From Arenicola marina (taxonomy: Eukaryota; Annelida; Polychaeta; Arenicolidae), in the NCBI GenBank assembly GCA_964019135.1, contig OZ025256.1:35064035-35128034 (forward strand): 64,000 nt of DNA, written 5' to 3'. Below the pieces are notes generated by a model. The model ran no database searches and was not told the origin of the DNA. It saw only the letters and a list, made by a program, of their open reading frames with translations. Position numbers and translations under genes: made by a program. This document shows positions 1 through 10,436 of this stretch, one piece after another. Within the stretch, counting starts at the first letter, position 1, and the number at the start of each line of letters is the position of its first letter.

Positions 1-500
1 CCAGATCCCGATCCATATTTAACATCGTGGGAATGAAGACGAACATTGTTCCTCGGATTCAACAGCTTGAGCGCTGAGCCACATGTAACATAGTCATAGT
101 CAAATCCTGCAATAAAAGTTAAGTCATTTAATTATAACATGTCTACTGTATGCCGTCTTCCGTATATGATGAAAATTAAGCACAAAGTTACATTACCAGT
201 GCATTACAAAAAAGGACTGACAGAGAGAAGTATAGGGGGTCTGGGCGATAACATAAAGTCTCTTATATGGCATATATTTGTAACTGGGAGTAATGGAAGC
301 CTAGCTGGCCTACCCTTGCCTGGGGACACTTGCGCCACAACCTAACAAACCAGACACATAGCCAATGTGTATACTGTTAAATCTCTTCCAGTGCCACTGG
401 CCTGAATCAGCATCATTTACTTCGACCCGAAAGACAATACAATACAACATATAATAATAAAGAAAAAGATTATAATCCCTGGTCGAGGAGACCACCATTA
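1..500. other. Intergenic, no gene recognised
   Basis: I see no convincing exon, RNA gene or repeat boundary. The short open frames here lack any family resemblance. Confidence 0.4.
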
Positions 501-529
501 TGACAGTTAGCTGGCATGGTGGCCACCTG

Positions 530-705
530 AACGAAAAGATGCAAAGACAATATTGTGCACAAGACACCTAGGAAACAATGTTGCTGATTATACCGCACAA
601 CAACAGTACCAGTCAGCATGAGAGGAAGAAGATTGTCTCCAGCATCTTCAGGACGGACAGGCTAGTGGCGGCGAACCACACCCTCCTTTGAAATCTTAGA
701 GGATG
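530..705 (+). pseudogene. Decayed MULE transposase fragment
   Basis: The bases from about 536 to 700 align with the transposase at 9290-9465 of the intact MULE element further right. Both share the C-x2-H region, read here as AKTILCTRHL followed by NVADY, then the stretch corresponding to SQRDRRD and ASIFGS, and finally the LLAADDTLSFE region. The reading frame is interrupted. No TIRs or flanking coding sequence are visible, so this is a fragment of an older relative and not a second functional copy. Confidence 0.6.
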
Positions 706-3700
706 GGACACTATATAATACCTCTAAATCACTATAAATATCTAAATTGACCGCAGTCGCTGTAATTAAACATACACTGAAGAATCATTTGCTGCATTCT
801 ATAGTGAAATATCAACTTTACATGACAATTTGAATATCCTTTCATAATTTGTTTTTGTGTCCAAGTCCAAGTCCAAGGTTCATTTATTTTCCTAAATGTG
901 CAAGTATTAAAACAGTAAATGGTGGATGTAAACTAACAAAATGTCGACATTTAGGATTGTTGACCCGGGCTAAGACCATTGGGTTGCTGTCACCCGGGCT
1001 ACCTGACCAACAGCAATGTTTTTTATAACATAACATTTGTCACAAAAGTGACAATAACATATACCACCATCTGTCATTACAGGAAGTTGATCAGGAATAC
1101 TTCTAGTTGGAGGACTTCCAGTTAGACAACATTATATACAAGAACTTCTGATATTGCTAAATAAGTTAAACATATACTGTATATGCAGCTTGATTAATAG
1201 GACTGTTTAAGAGTTTTATGGACAACAATTGCGACGTTTGACGAATATTATAGGTATTTGTCAGCATGCCATATAAGACGTAGCTCAACAGTGTTGTGGC
1301 CAACTGCCATTTGGATAGACTGTTCTTTGTTTTGTTGACATGCAAGGTGTGGAAGTTATTATACATTTCACACCTCTAGCTTGGAACATATTTTATTAAT
1401 TGTACTCTCATATTCAAATGCAAACACATTTATGTGTCCCGGTCAATGTTTCAAAATGCCTTTTCTGATTTTTGCTCTTAATTTTCAAGATGACCACATG
1501 CAATCTTGGTTGACTGTTTTTTATTGCACAAAAATAACTAAAGCCTTAAAATTTAGAAATTAAACGCTTAACAATTAAACATGTTATTGTTATACATGAG
1601 ACTACTGGAGGAACATACATGGTGATTTTGGCGCCAACATGAGTATGATGCATAACAAAAATGACCAGTAATAAAGTGGTGTCCCGCAATGAGTGGAACA
1701 TGTTTACACTAGTTGTATCTCGGTACGACCAATATTGACCTCATAAGTTTGTTTTGATCGGAGACTAACTGAAACATACTATAGGCATGGTCAATGTTTC
1801 TGCAAAGGTGGTCAAAGAAAACTGCACAGCTGCAGGAGTCAACGTGCAACTGAAGTGGTTGATGAGGAAAATTGCAGATTAAATTAACAAACCAAGAAGC
1901 CGAATATAAAACTCCAAGTCAGGTAAGGAGAATGCCCATGTAACAGTACATTCTTGAAAAAGAATGTACGAGGCGCAAGCCGAGTAAGCTTACATATCTT
2001 TTCAAGAATGAACTGTTACATGGGTATTCTACGGTAGGTGAATGTAGCGCGGATACGAGTTCTTTGAAGATATACATTGCATCTCTCGCTTCCGAAACCA
2101 ATAAAATAGCTCACTGAATCGCTCGATATTTTATCTGAGAACCCACAAAATGTATTGTTGTAGCAATGGTAAACTTGAGTCATACGTGAGCTAAGCTAAA
2201 ACAGTGGTTCGCCCTGACATGGAAGAACGTCGGACGCTGCAGCCACAAGTCAGTTTAGTTCATTTTCAGATTGCAGGAATGAAGTCGTGTTTTGCATCAA
2301 GGCGCGTAGGCTACTTCGCATGGATTATGTGTCATTATACATACGATAATGGTCATTTGAATGTGGAATATGATACAATCGTTCAAATTATTGGATACTA
2401 AAAGGATATGATACGCAGCGATGTTGCGATGGTGTTTGAAACAAGTAACACCCAGTGGGGAGTTGATGGATAGGATATGCTTTGCAAACTGAGTTTCGTG
2501 GGATTCACGAGAAAGAAAATGATGTCCTGTGTCATTATAGGATATAAGGACATGTCGTTATGTATTTTGCATATGAATTACATATGATCTCAAATTCAGT
2601 TTCTAAAAGTGGATTTTGTGATCTGCGCTTGTTTTGATGAGAAATTTGTATCTTTTTTTGCTGGGACTTTCCATCGGGCGTCAAGCTTCCACTTCATCAT
2701 CCATTGTGGTTGTGACCTGTTTCAGACAAGTTCACTTATTGCTCATGATTGGCATTGCCTGCGATTGTCGATTTCGTAACAGAAGGACGATTGTTCAACA
2801 GAAAAATTGTTTGGTCCCCTTGAGTCAATCGAAATTTATCAGCTTGCTAAAACAGTACATTCGTGAAAATTTATGTACAGTTTAGACAATAGAATGACGT
2901 CATAGCGGTACTTTAAATGGTGTGAAGTCTATAATTCACCTTACATGTCAATAACACGAAACCCAGTCTATACTAATGACGGTCAGCCACAATACAGTGG
3001 AGCTGACATGATGAAAACAGACTTGCAATATTCCTCAGGTGTCCCTGTTTTTGTTAAAAGCCTCTTAAACAGTTACACTGATCAAGACGCATTTTTTTTT
3101 ATATAAACTTTATTTATTTTACGAGGTTCACAACAGCGAATTCACATATTAATGTTCACCTCATATCAAGACCTCATATCAAGACGCATTTGATATATTG
3201 CTTAATTTGATTTAGCCATATCTAAAATAGGTATGCATAATGTTGTCTAATTGAAAGTTGTCCAACTAAAATTAATAAAATAGTGTGTCGCCCAAGTGTA
3301 AGACATCCAACTTAAAGCACACTGTTGATCAATGTACATGTGCAAGGTCATCACACTAGCCATGCATACCAGGGTATACAAACAGTATGGTACCAGCCGA
3401 TAATGTTATCACATTTTGATCTCGCAATTTAAAGCAGCAGTTCTCGTTGTCATATAAAACTGTCAACACTAGGATTTGCTTCAAGACATTGTGACTAAAC
3501 AGCCTTTTCTTGGGTGGATAAAGAGCAGCTGGAGGGGATGATGGTATTGCTGTATTGTCATCGAAATTGTATCGAAATAAATAGACCTGTAGTCCTATTT
3601 ATAAATGAAATCCATATGATGTCTGTGATGTGTTATATATATAATATCGATTCTTTTTAATGCTCAATATGTAAGTAGAAGAACAATATAATGAACTGTA

Positions 3701-4329
3701 TGTATGTTTATATCTCGGAAACATTCATTTGACCTGCATTCATCAAGTGGCAGATCAAAGTATTACCCACAGACCTGCTTATCTGCTGCATAGGCTGGCA
3801 GTTTTTATTTTCTGCTGGCAGTTTTTCAGGCAGGTACTCGCAGTTTATCCACCCAAAAAAGGCTTTGAACATGCTGTCTAGAAGAAAATCATGTGCTTGT
3901 AATAGATCTATTACATAATAACAAGAATTTAATGCTAAATTGCTAGCTCAAAAACTACGACCTGATGGCTGGTGCCATTTAAAGCGATTATTCATATTTG
4001 GTGCATACATCGTAAGTTACTAGGAAATGCCAGGCAAACAGGCAGCACTGAAAAGTTTGGTTGGTAAAAATCTAATTCTGGCCAGGGGGAGATCGCCTGC
4101 CTCAGTATTTAACAATAGATCCACAGTTGTCTTGACACACGAGATGTGAACTGCCAAATATCAAGTGATTTATATAGATCTGGCAATGCAATATTTCCTA
4201 TAACGTCAAAAAATGAGGCGGCAGATATTTCTGTGTCAACAAGCTGACTGTTAGGTCTGTTTCTATTAAAAGCTGTAAATATAATAAATTAGGACTTATT
4301 TCAAAGCTAATTAACCACTAAGTATAACT
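706..4329. other. Intergenic DNA with a small foldback repeat
   Basis: No exons recognised. It contains an imperfect inverted repeat at 1928-1960/1999-2032 and a tail-like A/T-rich stretch near 3090-3170 in which a short segment ending ATCAAGACGCATTT is partly duplicated (about 3079 and 3178). Confidence 0.4.
1928..2032. repeat. Foldback (hairpin) repeat
   Basis: The left arm at 1928-1960 and the right arm at 1999-2032 are inverted copies of about 33 bases with few mismatches, sharing CCCATGTAACAGT and TTCTTGAAAA. The loop is about 38 bases. A shorter related sequence (ACAGTACATTC) lies near 2854. It could be a MITE remnant; no target duplication is evident. Confidence 0.6.
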
Positions 4330-4551
4330 AGTAATTTTGCACACGATGAACTCCATTGACCACAAACATCAGCCATTAAACAAACTAAAAGAAGGAGCCT
4401 GCATCAAACGTTGTCTGGCAATGGTTGCCATTAGATGCAATTGACACAATTGAGACTGTAGGCGTTGTAACAGGCATGTGCTCCTTCTTTTAGCTCATTT
4501 ATAGAGGTGGATGATTGAGGTCAATGGAGCTTCATCCCGTGCAAGATTACT
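4330..4551. mobile_element. MITE-like foldback element, about 222 bp
   Basis: The two ends are inverted copies: roughly 4330-4402 pairs with 4473-4551. Shared blocks are TTGCAC at the tips, CTCCATTGACC, and CTAAAAGAAGGAGC. The centre is about 70 bases and contains the small palindrome TGGCAATGGTTGCCA. There is no coding capacity. The flanks do not show a clear target-site duplication, so the superfamily is unassigned. Confidence 0.6.
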
Positions 4552-4929
4552 TTAGATATTACAGGAAGAATAGATTGCTATTGAAAAGAAGTATGACCGA
4601 ATTGATTGGGTCTGTGGGTCCTGCAGCCTGTGTGGAAATTTCTGAGCACTCATTCAAATTTTAATGAAGATATTGATCAAACCAAGTGTGAATGGCATTA
4701 ATGAATTTGACTTAGGGTTCTGGCTAAAGGTAATTTACTGATGTATCTGCTGATATGCTGATCTCATTTTAATCTATGGTTTATGGTGGGGCGATGTTAA
4801 AAACAGTGGTATATATAGATAGAGTACATATTCATTGCTTTTATACTGTCACAGTGGCAGAATCGGAAAAAAAACCTGTCTGGATGGTTGGAAAAAGGTT
4901 TTAAATATTCACTTTGGATACACCATAGC

Positions 4930-5420
4930 ATCCTGAAAATGGAGCATAATAGCGAGCATAGCGAGGTCTCTAGATAACACACACGTAAAAAAAATGACAA
5001 AATCCCATACTGTTATGATGTGGTGAAATCCACCGGAAGTCGACCTCTACTGGGGAAAGCTGAAGAGATGGCATGTTATGTACGCATGCATGGGGTTATT
5101 TTTCGTCAAAGATTGATGACTTTAAGACAATTCTCATTGTACATATCAATAAAACTTGCAGATTTGAAGAAAAATTATCTCTCGTGTTATGTTCTATAAT
5201 TTATTAACAAGAAGAATTTACCATTTTAAAACAGAGTTCAAGACTTTGTCATGGCTATAATAATTAGTAGTTGTGACGTCAAAATGTTATAAAAATGACG
5301 TCACAATGTGCATGGTATACGCCAGCCCACCAAAGATATGCCTTATGGCAAGTTCAAGTGGGATTTATTTTCAATATTAAAGTCCATCTCTTGGGGGGGT
5401 ATTTGTTACTAAACCACATC
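4930..5420 (+). repeat. Dispersed repeat, copy 1 (carries paired CRE sites)
   Basis: Collinear with 24960-25400. Shared blocks include GATAACACA, CCCATACTGTTATGA, AAATCCACCGGAAGT, CATTTTAAAACA and GGATTTATTTT. This copy holds an 11-base inverted repeat, 5271-5281 and 5296-5306, each arm containing a full TGACGTCA cyclic-AMP response element. No coding sequence is visible. Confidence 0.6.
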
Positions 5421-6371
5421 CAAATATACACTTCCCTGTGGCTACTGAAGCCATTTATCAGATGCAATTATTTGACAATGTCTCTTATGCCATAAATATT
5501 AATATCTGAAGTCACCAAAATAAACTCAAGCAGCGAACGATCCATTTCCAAACCTCCTTCCAGAGTAAAGATTTGTGCCGCCACAAGATGAACCAGTTTG
5601 AGTGTGCCTCGCTCGCTTTGACTGCCCACGCTGCTTGAATGAATTGTACGTATGGCAGGGAAGCTCTAACTCAGATGTTTATTTTGGTTAACAGTAACTC
5701 ATGATGAATATTTGCCACATGTAGATCTAGACAGACCTAGATCTATGGCATAAGAGGTGTGTTCTTGTTGGTTAGAGCAACATTCGTTGCACTGACAGAC
5801 TGTTACTGACAACAAACAGCTGCTTGGCCAGTGCCACTGTGTTGCCAGCCTAGATGCTATGTTTCTTCCCAAAAATGGGAAGGGTGGGCTAGGCTACAGT
5901 AGTAGACAGACCATCTAGGAGATGTCCGTCGAGTTGTAGACATAGAATCTAGATCCATGGTTAAATGTATGTACTAAAAGTTGTTTATGCACATAAGAAG
6001 GGAGGAAAGGTGGCATTTATCGGCCTAGCTTAAAAACCATGCAGCACACTAATCTTGTCATATGTTTCATCACATATTTTTATAGTAATACTTGTGGAAA
6101 CCGAACATTATGTTGTCTGTTGAGGACAAACAAACTAAGTAGCTTTCACCAATTTGTCTGCTGGTTTTAATATCTTATTGATTACAAGGCATATTTGCAG
6201 GTTTTTGATCTAGATCCCATGATACAGTAAGCATCGCCGATAAAATGGCTAATCTTGCTAATATTAAGGGGGAATCAATTCAGTGCGTATAGAATTTTAT
6301 TAATATAATGCAAATGGATCAAATATATGCAAAGTAACATAGGACATAAGAGATGGACTTCAATCTAGATG
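5421..6371. other. Intergenic, nothing recognised
   Basis: I see no exon or repeat with support in this stretch. Confidence 0.35.
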
Positions 6372-6373
6372 TA

Positions 6374-7004
6374 TAGTAAAACCTCCCGGCCCAACCACCT
6401 CCCTAACCCGATTGATTTTGTCCAGTCCCAGCAGTTGGCCTATGTCTTAGCATTGCAACAGTATTCTATAACCCAACCACCTCCCTACTCTTTAAGCCAA
6501 TCGATCATTTTGGTCCCAAAGCCCTATATCATATTCCCTAAGTCATCAGTTGTTGGCTGGCGGAAGGATTAACGTCACCGGCTGATTGCAAATAGTAGAA
6601 AACACATTCAGGCTATAACACCTGTGAACTGGATAGCACTCTTATAGCTTTGATAATCAGGCGATTCCACCTGTGAACGGCATGAGCTTTGATAAACTGG
6701 ATCACAAAACTCCCTCCTGTTATAACGCACATGTGAGATACAAGTAGCAGCTATATATGGTATGGATATTGTCTTATGTGAAGGAGCTTCCACTTTCACA
6801 GAAGGTAGACCCTATCAGCATGAAGGAATGCAAGAGCAAAATCAATCGAAACAGTTGCTGATATCTTTGGCATTAGAAAATCAACAGTTTTTGCAATGAG
6901 TAAAGTATCAGAAGGATATATTGATATTCTGTAACCCGACCACCTCCCTAAATTGATCGATGAGTGGCAGTCATGTCGTCAGTCAACTCAGAAAGGTTTT
7001 ACTG
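6374..7004 (+). mobile_element. Decayed Tigger/pogo-type DNA transposon
   Basis: The ends match the Tigger-like element at 36487-37364: AGTAAAACCTCCC on the left and GGTTTTACTGTA on the right, each beside a TA. Subterminal AACCACCTCCCTAA motifs repeat inside, as in the other copy. Around 6780-6900 the + strand reads as a broken form of the pogo N-terminal domain (ELPLSQKV, then stops), in the opposite orientation to the copy near 36.7 kb. It is non-autonomous and old. Confidence 0.7.
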
Positions 7005-7504
7005 TATTCCCACTGAATAGCCGAATTAAAAAATATGGGCTCACCTTTTTTTTAGGTACCACCTAACCATATTAGCAATGAATATGTACTCTATCCGTAT
7101 GTACCACAGGGTGCTCCACACTTTACAGAGTAGACAGAACAAGCATTTGGAGTAGCCAGCACATAGTGACTGAATGTGGAGCCATGAGCGCAGCGAGTAG
7201 CTCTAACTGGGGGTTCAAGAACATTTTGTAGTTTAAGCAATATTTGAACCCCTTTGGCTACATTTGAAAGAGGAAAATTAATCAAATTCAAGTATATTTA
7301 TCAAAAGCATTTTTATCTTTTAATTATTTACAAATATTTGTGTAAGATCTTACCCATGAAAGATTAAATAATGCACCGAAGACGTAAAAATAACAAATAT
7401 TCGTCACGGAAAGTAAGCTTATTTAGTTATTATCAACCATTTTTTTTTACCTTTTAATATATTTAATATGAAAAAAATGGATAGCGCAAGTTATACGAGT
7501 AGTC
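7005..7504. other. Intergenic, A/T-rich, nothing recognised
   Basis: No supported feature is visible. Confidence 0.35.
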
Positions 7505-7732
7505 GGCCGCTGGGGCTTATGGAGTACTCTGATACCACTGTTTCTAACGTCGCCCCACCGTAAACCATAGATCGGAAGCAGATCACCAGATCGGCCTGCT
7601 TCGGCCTAATCATCGGCTTCTGGCCGCTGGGGCTTGTGGAGTACTCTGATACCACTGTTTCTAACGTCGCCCCACCGTAAACCATAGATCGGAAGCAGAT
7701 CACCAGATCGGCCTGCTTCGGCCTAATCATCA
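7505..7732. repeat. 117-bp direct tandem duplication (2 copies)
   Basis: Copy 1 starts at 7505 and copy 2 at 7622, with almost no differences (TTATGG against TTGTGG). The period is 39 codons, so the open frame on the minus strand stays open through both copies. Near identity indicates a recent duplication. No protein family is recognised. Confidence 0.85.
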
Positions 7733-8232
7733 AATCATGGACTAAACTTTAAAAAAAAAAAAAAAATCATGAAATAAAAAGTTTTATTGTTCTTTTGAAT
7801 GGATCTACCTATATGACTTAAAATTAGACCTAATGCTTACAATCGATTTTTGGCCTGTCCACCCTAGGCTAACTAAAGTAATCGTAGAACCGGGCGATAA
7901 TATCAGCACGCTGTAGATTCGTAGTAAGAACCAAATAAAGACTTCCGTAATTCACCTATACGATATATCTGCCACATCTATGTCTTTTACCCGTTAATTA
8001 CTTACTAGTTGATGACACTTTGTGTATAAATAAACATATACAGATAGTGGAAAACCACTGAGACAATCCACATTTCTCTTGGGAAACCATGTTGACACCT
8101 CAGCTTTAACTCGGACTCTGATTGGTTGAATCCACCAAACGCCAGTGGTCGCGCCGTCATACAACAGGGGGCGCTGAGTTGCGGTCGGGGTTGCGGATGT
8201 AAACAAACCTAGCGTTGGCAGAGGTGCGTCTC

Positions 8233-8338
8233 GGGTGTGCCTATTTACCGCACCTGACCGCAACTGACCGCAACTGACCGCAACTGACCGCACCTGACCG
8301 CAACTGACCACAGCTGAGGACAATTTAGATGTTTAGAA
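8233..8338 (+). repeat. Left TIR of MULE element
   Basis: Inverted copy of 10312-10426. Six short ACTGACCGCA-type units lie in tandem from about 8249 to 8310, followed by the shared inner block CAATTTAGATGTTTAGAA. Confidence 0.9.
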
Positions 8339-8867
8339 TGCTTTTAATAGTCTGAACACACTATAGACATCGATCTTGTTTGAACATTAATACTCATCAA
8401 TGTTTTACTCAACTTTAAGGTAGCACACACCAGTCACACACCAGTCTTACCTGCATCATAACGTCTCCATTCCATAAGACCAGGGTTGCGTTGCGTATGG
8501 CCGTCGACCGCCGCATACAATTGTACACTTTTTTTTCAGAAGAATTGTCGTCCTGAGTTTAATATTATCATGCTGGACTGCTCTCGCTCGCGGCGAATTA
8601 TACCACACTTCCGTTTCAAAACTGTACGCGTCCTTGTCCAATCATATGGCGTGCGCCCGCGGTCGATGGCCATATGCCATATGGTGATGAAAACGCTAAG
8701 ATTGTGACACCACACCGCCCCCCACCCCCCCATCCCCTTATACCTCCACTGCGGTGAAGAAGCTGACGCAAGGAAGCCATACATATGCCATACCACATAT
8801 ATCTAAGAGACGTGACCTGTTAATTTCACTTGGCATTGGTAAAGGTACCCCCCCCCCGCCCCCCCAG

Positions 8868-10000
8868 GCTATCGGGTGAACTTTGCTGACCATATTCAGC
8901 AAGTACAGAATATGCTGCCCTCTCACCCATTTATCCAACAAGTTTTGACGACGAAAGACAAGGTCCCATGCATAATATTGTACACCAATGAACAGATCCA
9001 GGACCTTCAGCGATTCTGCTGTGCAGGTCGCACAGTGTTGGGAACGGATAAAACCTACAACCTCGGCGAGGTGTTTGTCACGACAACGGTCTTTAAACAT
9101 CTAGCTGTGCATCGCACAGACACAAAGGATCACCCGATATTCCTCCGACCGATGTTCATCCATGGCAACTCTACATTTCATACGTACTTCGGCTTCTTTT
9201 CCCATCTTGCTGGACTTCTGTCACATTCATCGACCAGCAAACTGACAATCGGCAGTGACGACGAGAAAGCGTTGCGGACTGCCATTAAGCAGGCTTTTCC
9301 ACATGCCAAGACCATCCTGTGTACGCGCCACCTAAAGAAAAATGTTGCTGACTATCTTCAGCACAAGGTCGGCGCCAGTCAGCGTGACAGAAGAGACATT
9401 GTCGCAAGCATCTTCGGGTCAGGTGGCCTACTGGCGGCCGATGACACACTCTCCTTCGAGATTATGGAAGAGGAGGTGACAGCCATGTGCCAGGATAGAG
9501 TGCCAAAATGTGGTCCCTACTTGGCAAGCAGAATCATTCCACTCTTGAAGGAGCAGGTCGCCAACACTCGTCTGAGCGAGTGTGCTTATCGTACCTGGAC
9601 TAATAACAACGCAGAATCTGCAAACAATCAACTTAAGATCGCCGTTGACTGGAAGCCGCGCAGCCTAACAGACTTGGTCGAGCGCCTGTATTCTGTGGTT
9701 GCCGCCACGTACAAGGATCTTCGTCGAGCCATGGCTGATCGGGGCCTCTATGCCTTGGCTCCTGGTTATGAGGAGTTTAAGCACACGCCACAGCAGTGGT
9801 GCACTCTTAGTGAAGAACATAAGACACGAATCTTCTCGAAATTCATGAAGAAGGTCACAAAGAAACCGAACGAGGTGCTATCCACTGATGGCCGTCTCAC
9901 ATGCACTGTGGCGCCATTGGCCGGAAAAAAATTAAACCAACGGAAACGAGCTGTAAACGACAGGACGACAACGAACAAACGAGAAAAGCGTCAGTTGTAA
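8868..10000 (+). CDS. MULE transposase, main exon (5' part missing)
   Basis: The frame is open from 8843 and ends at TAA 9998-10000. No ATG begins it, and a C-tract followed by CAG at 8865-8867 looks like a 3' splice site, so an upstream exon in 8340-8860 is likely but not identified. Counting from the GTG codon at 8876, the catalytic DDE triad would be Asp58 in LGTDKT, Asp128 in IGSDDE and Glu247 in NNNAESANNQLK. The C-x2-H motif typical of MULE transposases is CTRH (149-152) between the second D and the E. The C-terminus is basic (KKLNQRKR, KREKR), as in a nuclear protein. It would catalyse cut-and-paste transposition of the element whose TIRs flank it. The usual N-terminal zinc-binding domain is not visible. 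Confidence 0.8.
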
Positions 10001-10311
10001 ATATGGACATGGACTGCTGTGGCTTATCAACTGTTCAACTGTTTGATGTGGATTTTCAACTGTTTGATGTGGATGTTCTACTGTTTAACTGTTTGAGGTG
10101 GAGTTTTTAATAAAAGGTGTTTTCATTATTCATATGATCTTCGTTTATCCCTTCGCAGACAAACTGAGTGAGGACGTTATGATAAAGCAAGGCGTTTGCT
10201 ACTGGTGTGCTACCTTTACAGATACGCAAATGCCAAAGGGCAAGAATTTCCACAATTTAATAGAAAACTTAATATGCACTAGCTGCACTAGCAAGATCCA
10301 TCTTTTGAGTG

Positions 10312-10426
10312 TTCTAAACATCTAAATTGGCCTCAGCTGTGGTCAGTTGCGGTCAGGTGCGGTCAGTTGCGGTCAGTTGCGGTCAGGTGCCGTCAGTTGC
10401 GGTCAGGTGCGGTAAGTAGGCACACC
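10312..10426 (-). repeat. Right TIR of MULE element
   Basis: Inverted copy of 8233-8338, with seven or eight tandem GGTCAGTTGC/GGTCAGGTGC units. Just inside the stop codon (10025-10110) there is a short tandem repeat based on CAACTGTTTGATGTGGA. Confidence 0.9.
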
Positions 10427-10436
10427 GGTGCGTCTC

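Larger units (their letters stand above)
8233..10426 (+). mobile_element. MULE (Mutator-like) DNA transposon with TIRs and TSD
   Basis: The element is 2,194 bp. The left TIR (8233 to about 8338) and right TIR (about 10312 to 10426) are inverted copies of roughly 105-115 bases, starting GGTGTGCCTA. The TIRs are made largely of short tandem units alternating CAACTGACCG and CACCTGACCG. Directly outside both ends is the same 10-mer GGTGCGTCTC (8223-8232 and 10427-10436). A 9-10 bp target duplication fits Mutator-type transposition. A DDE transposase exon lies between them. The C-rich tract at 8849-8865 and the lack of an upstream ATG in frame leave it open whether the copy is active. Confidence 0.9.

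Noticed and set aside
7568..7590. AGATCGGAAG sequence resembling the start of a sequencing adapter
   Set aside because: The match stops after ten bases, it is present in both copies of a genomic duplication, and it is embedded in ordinary sequence.
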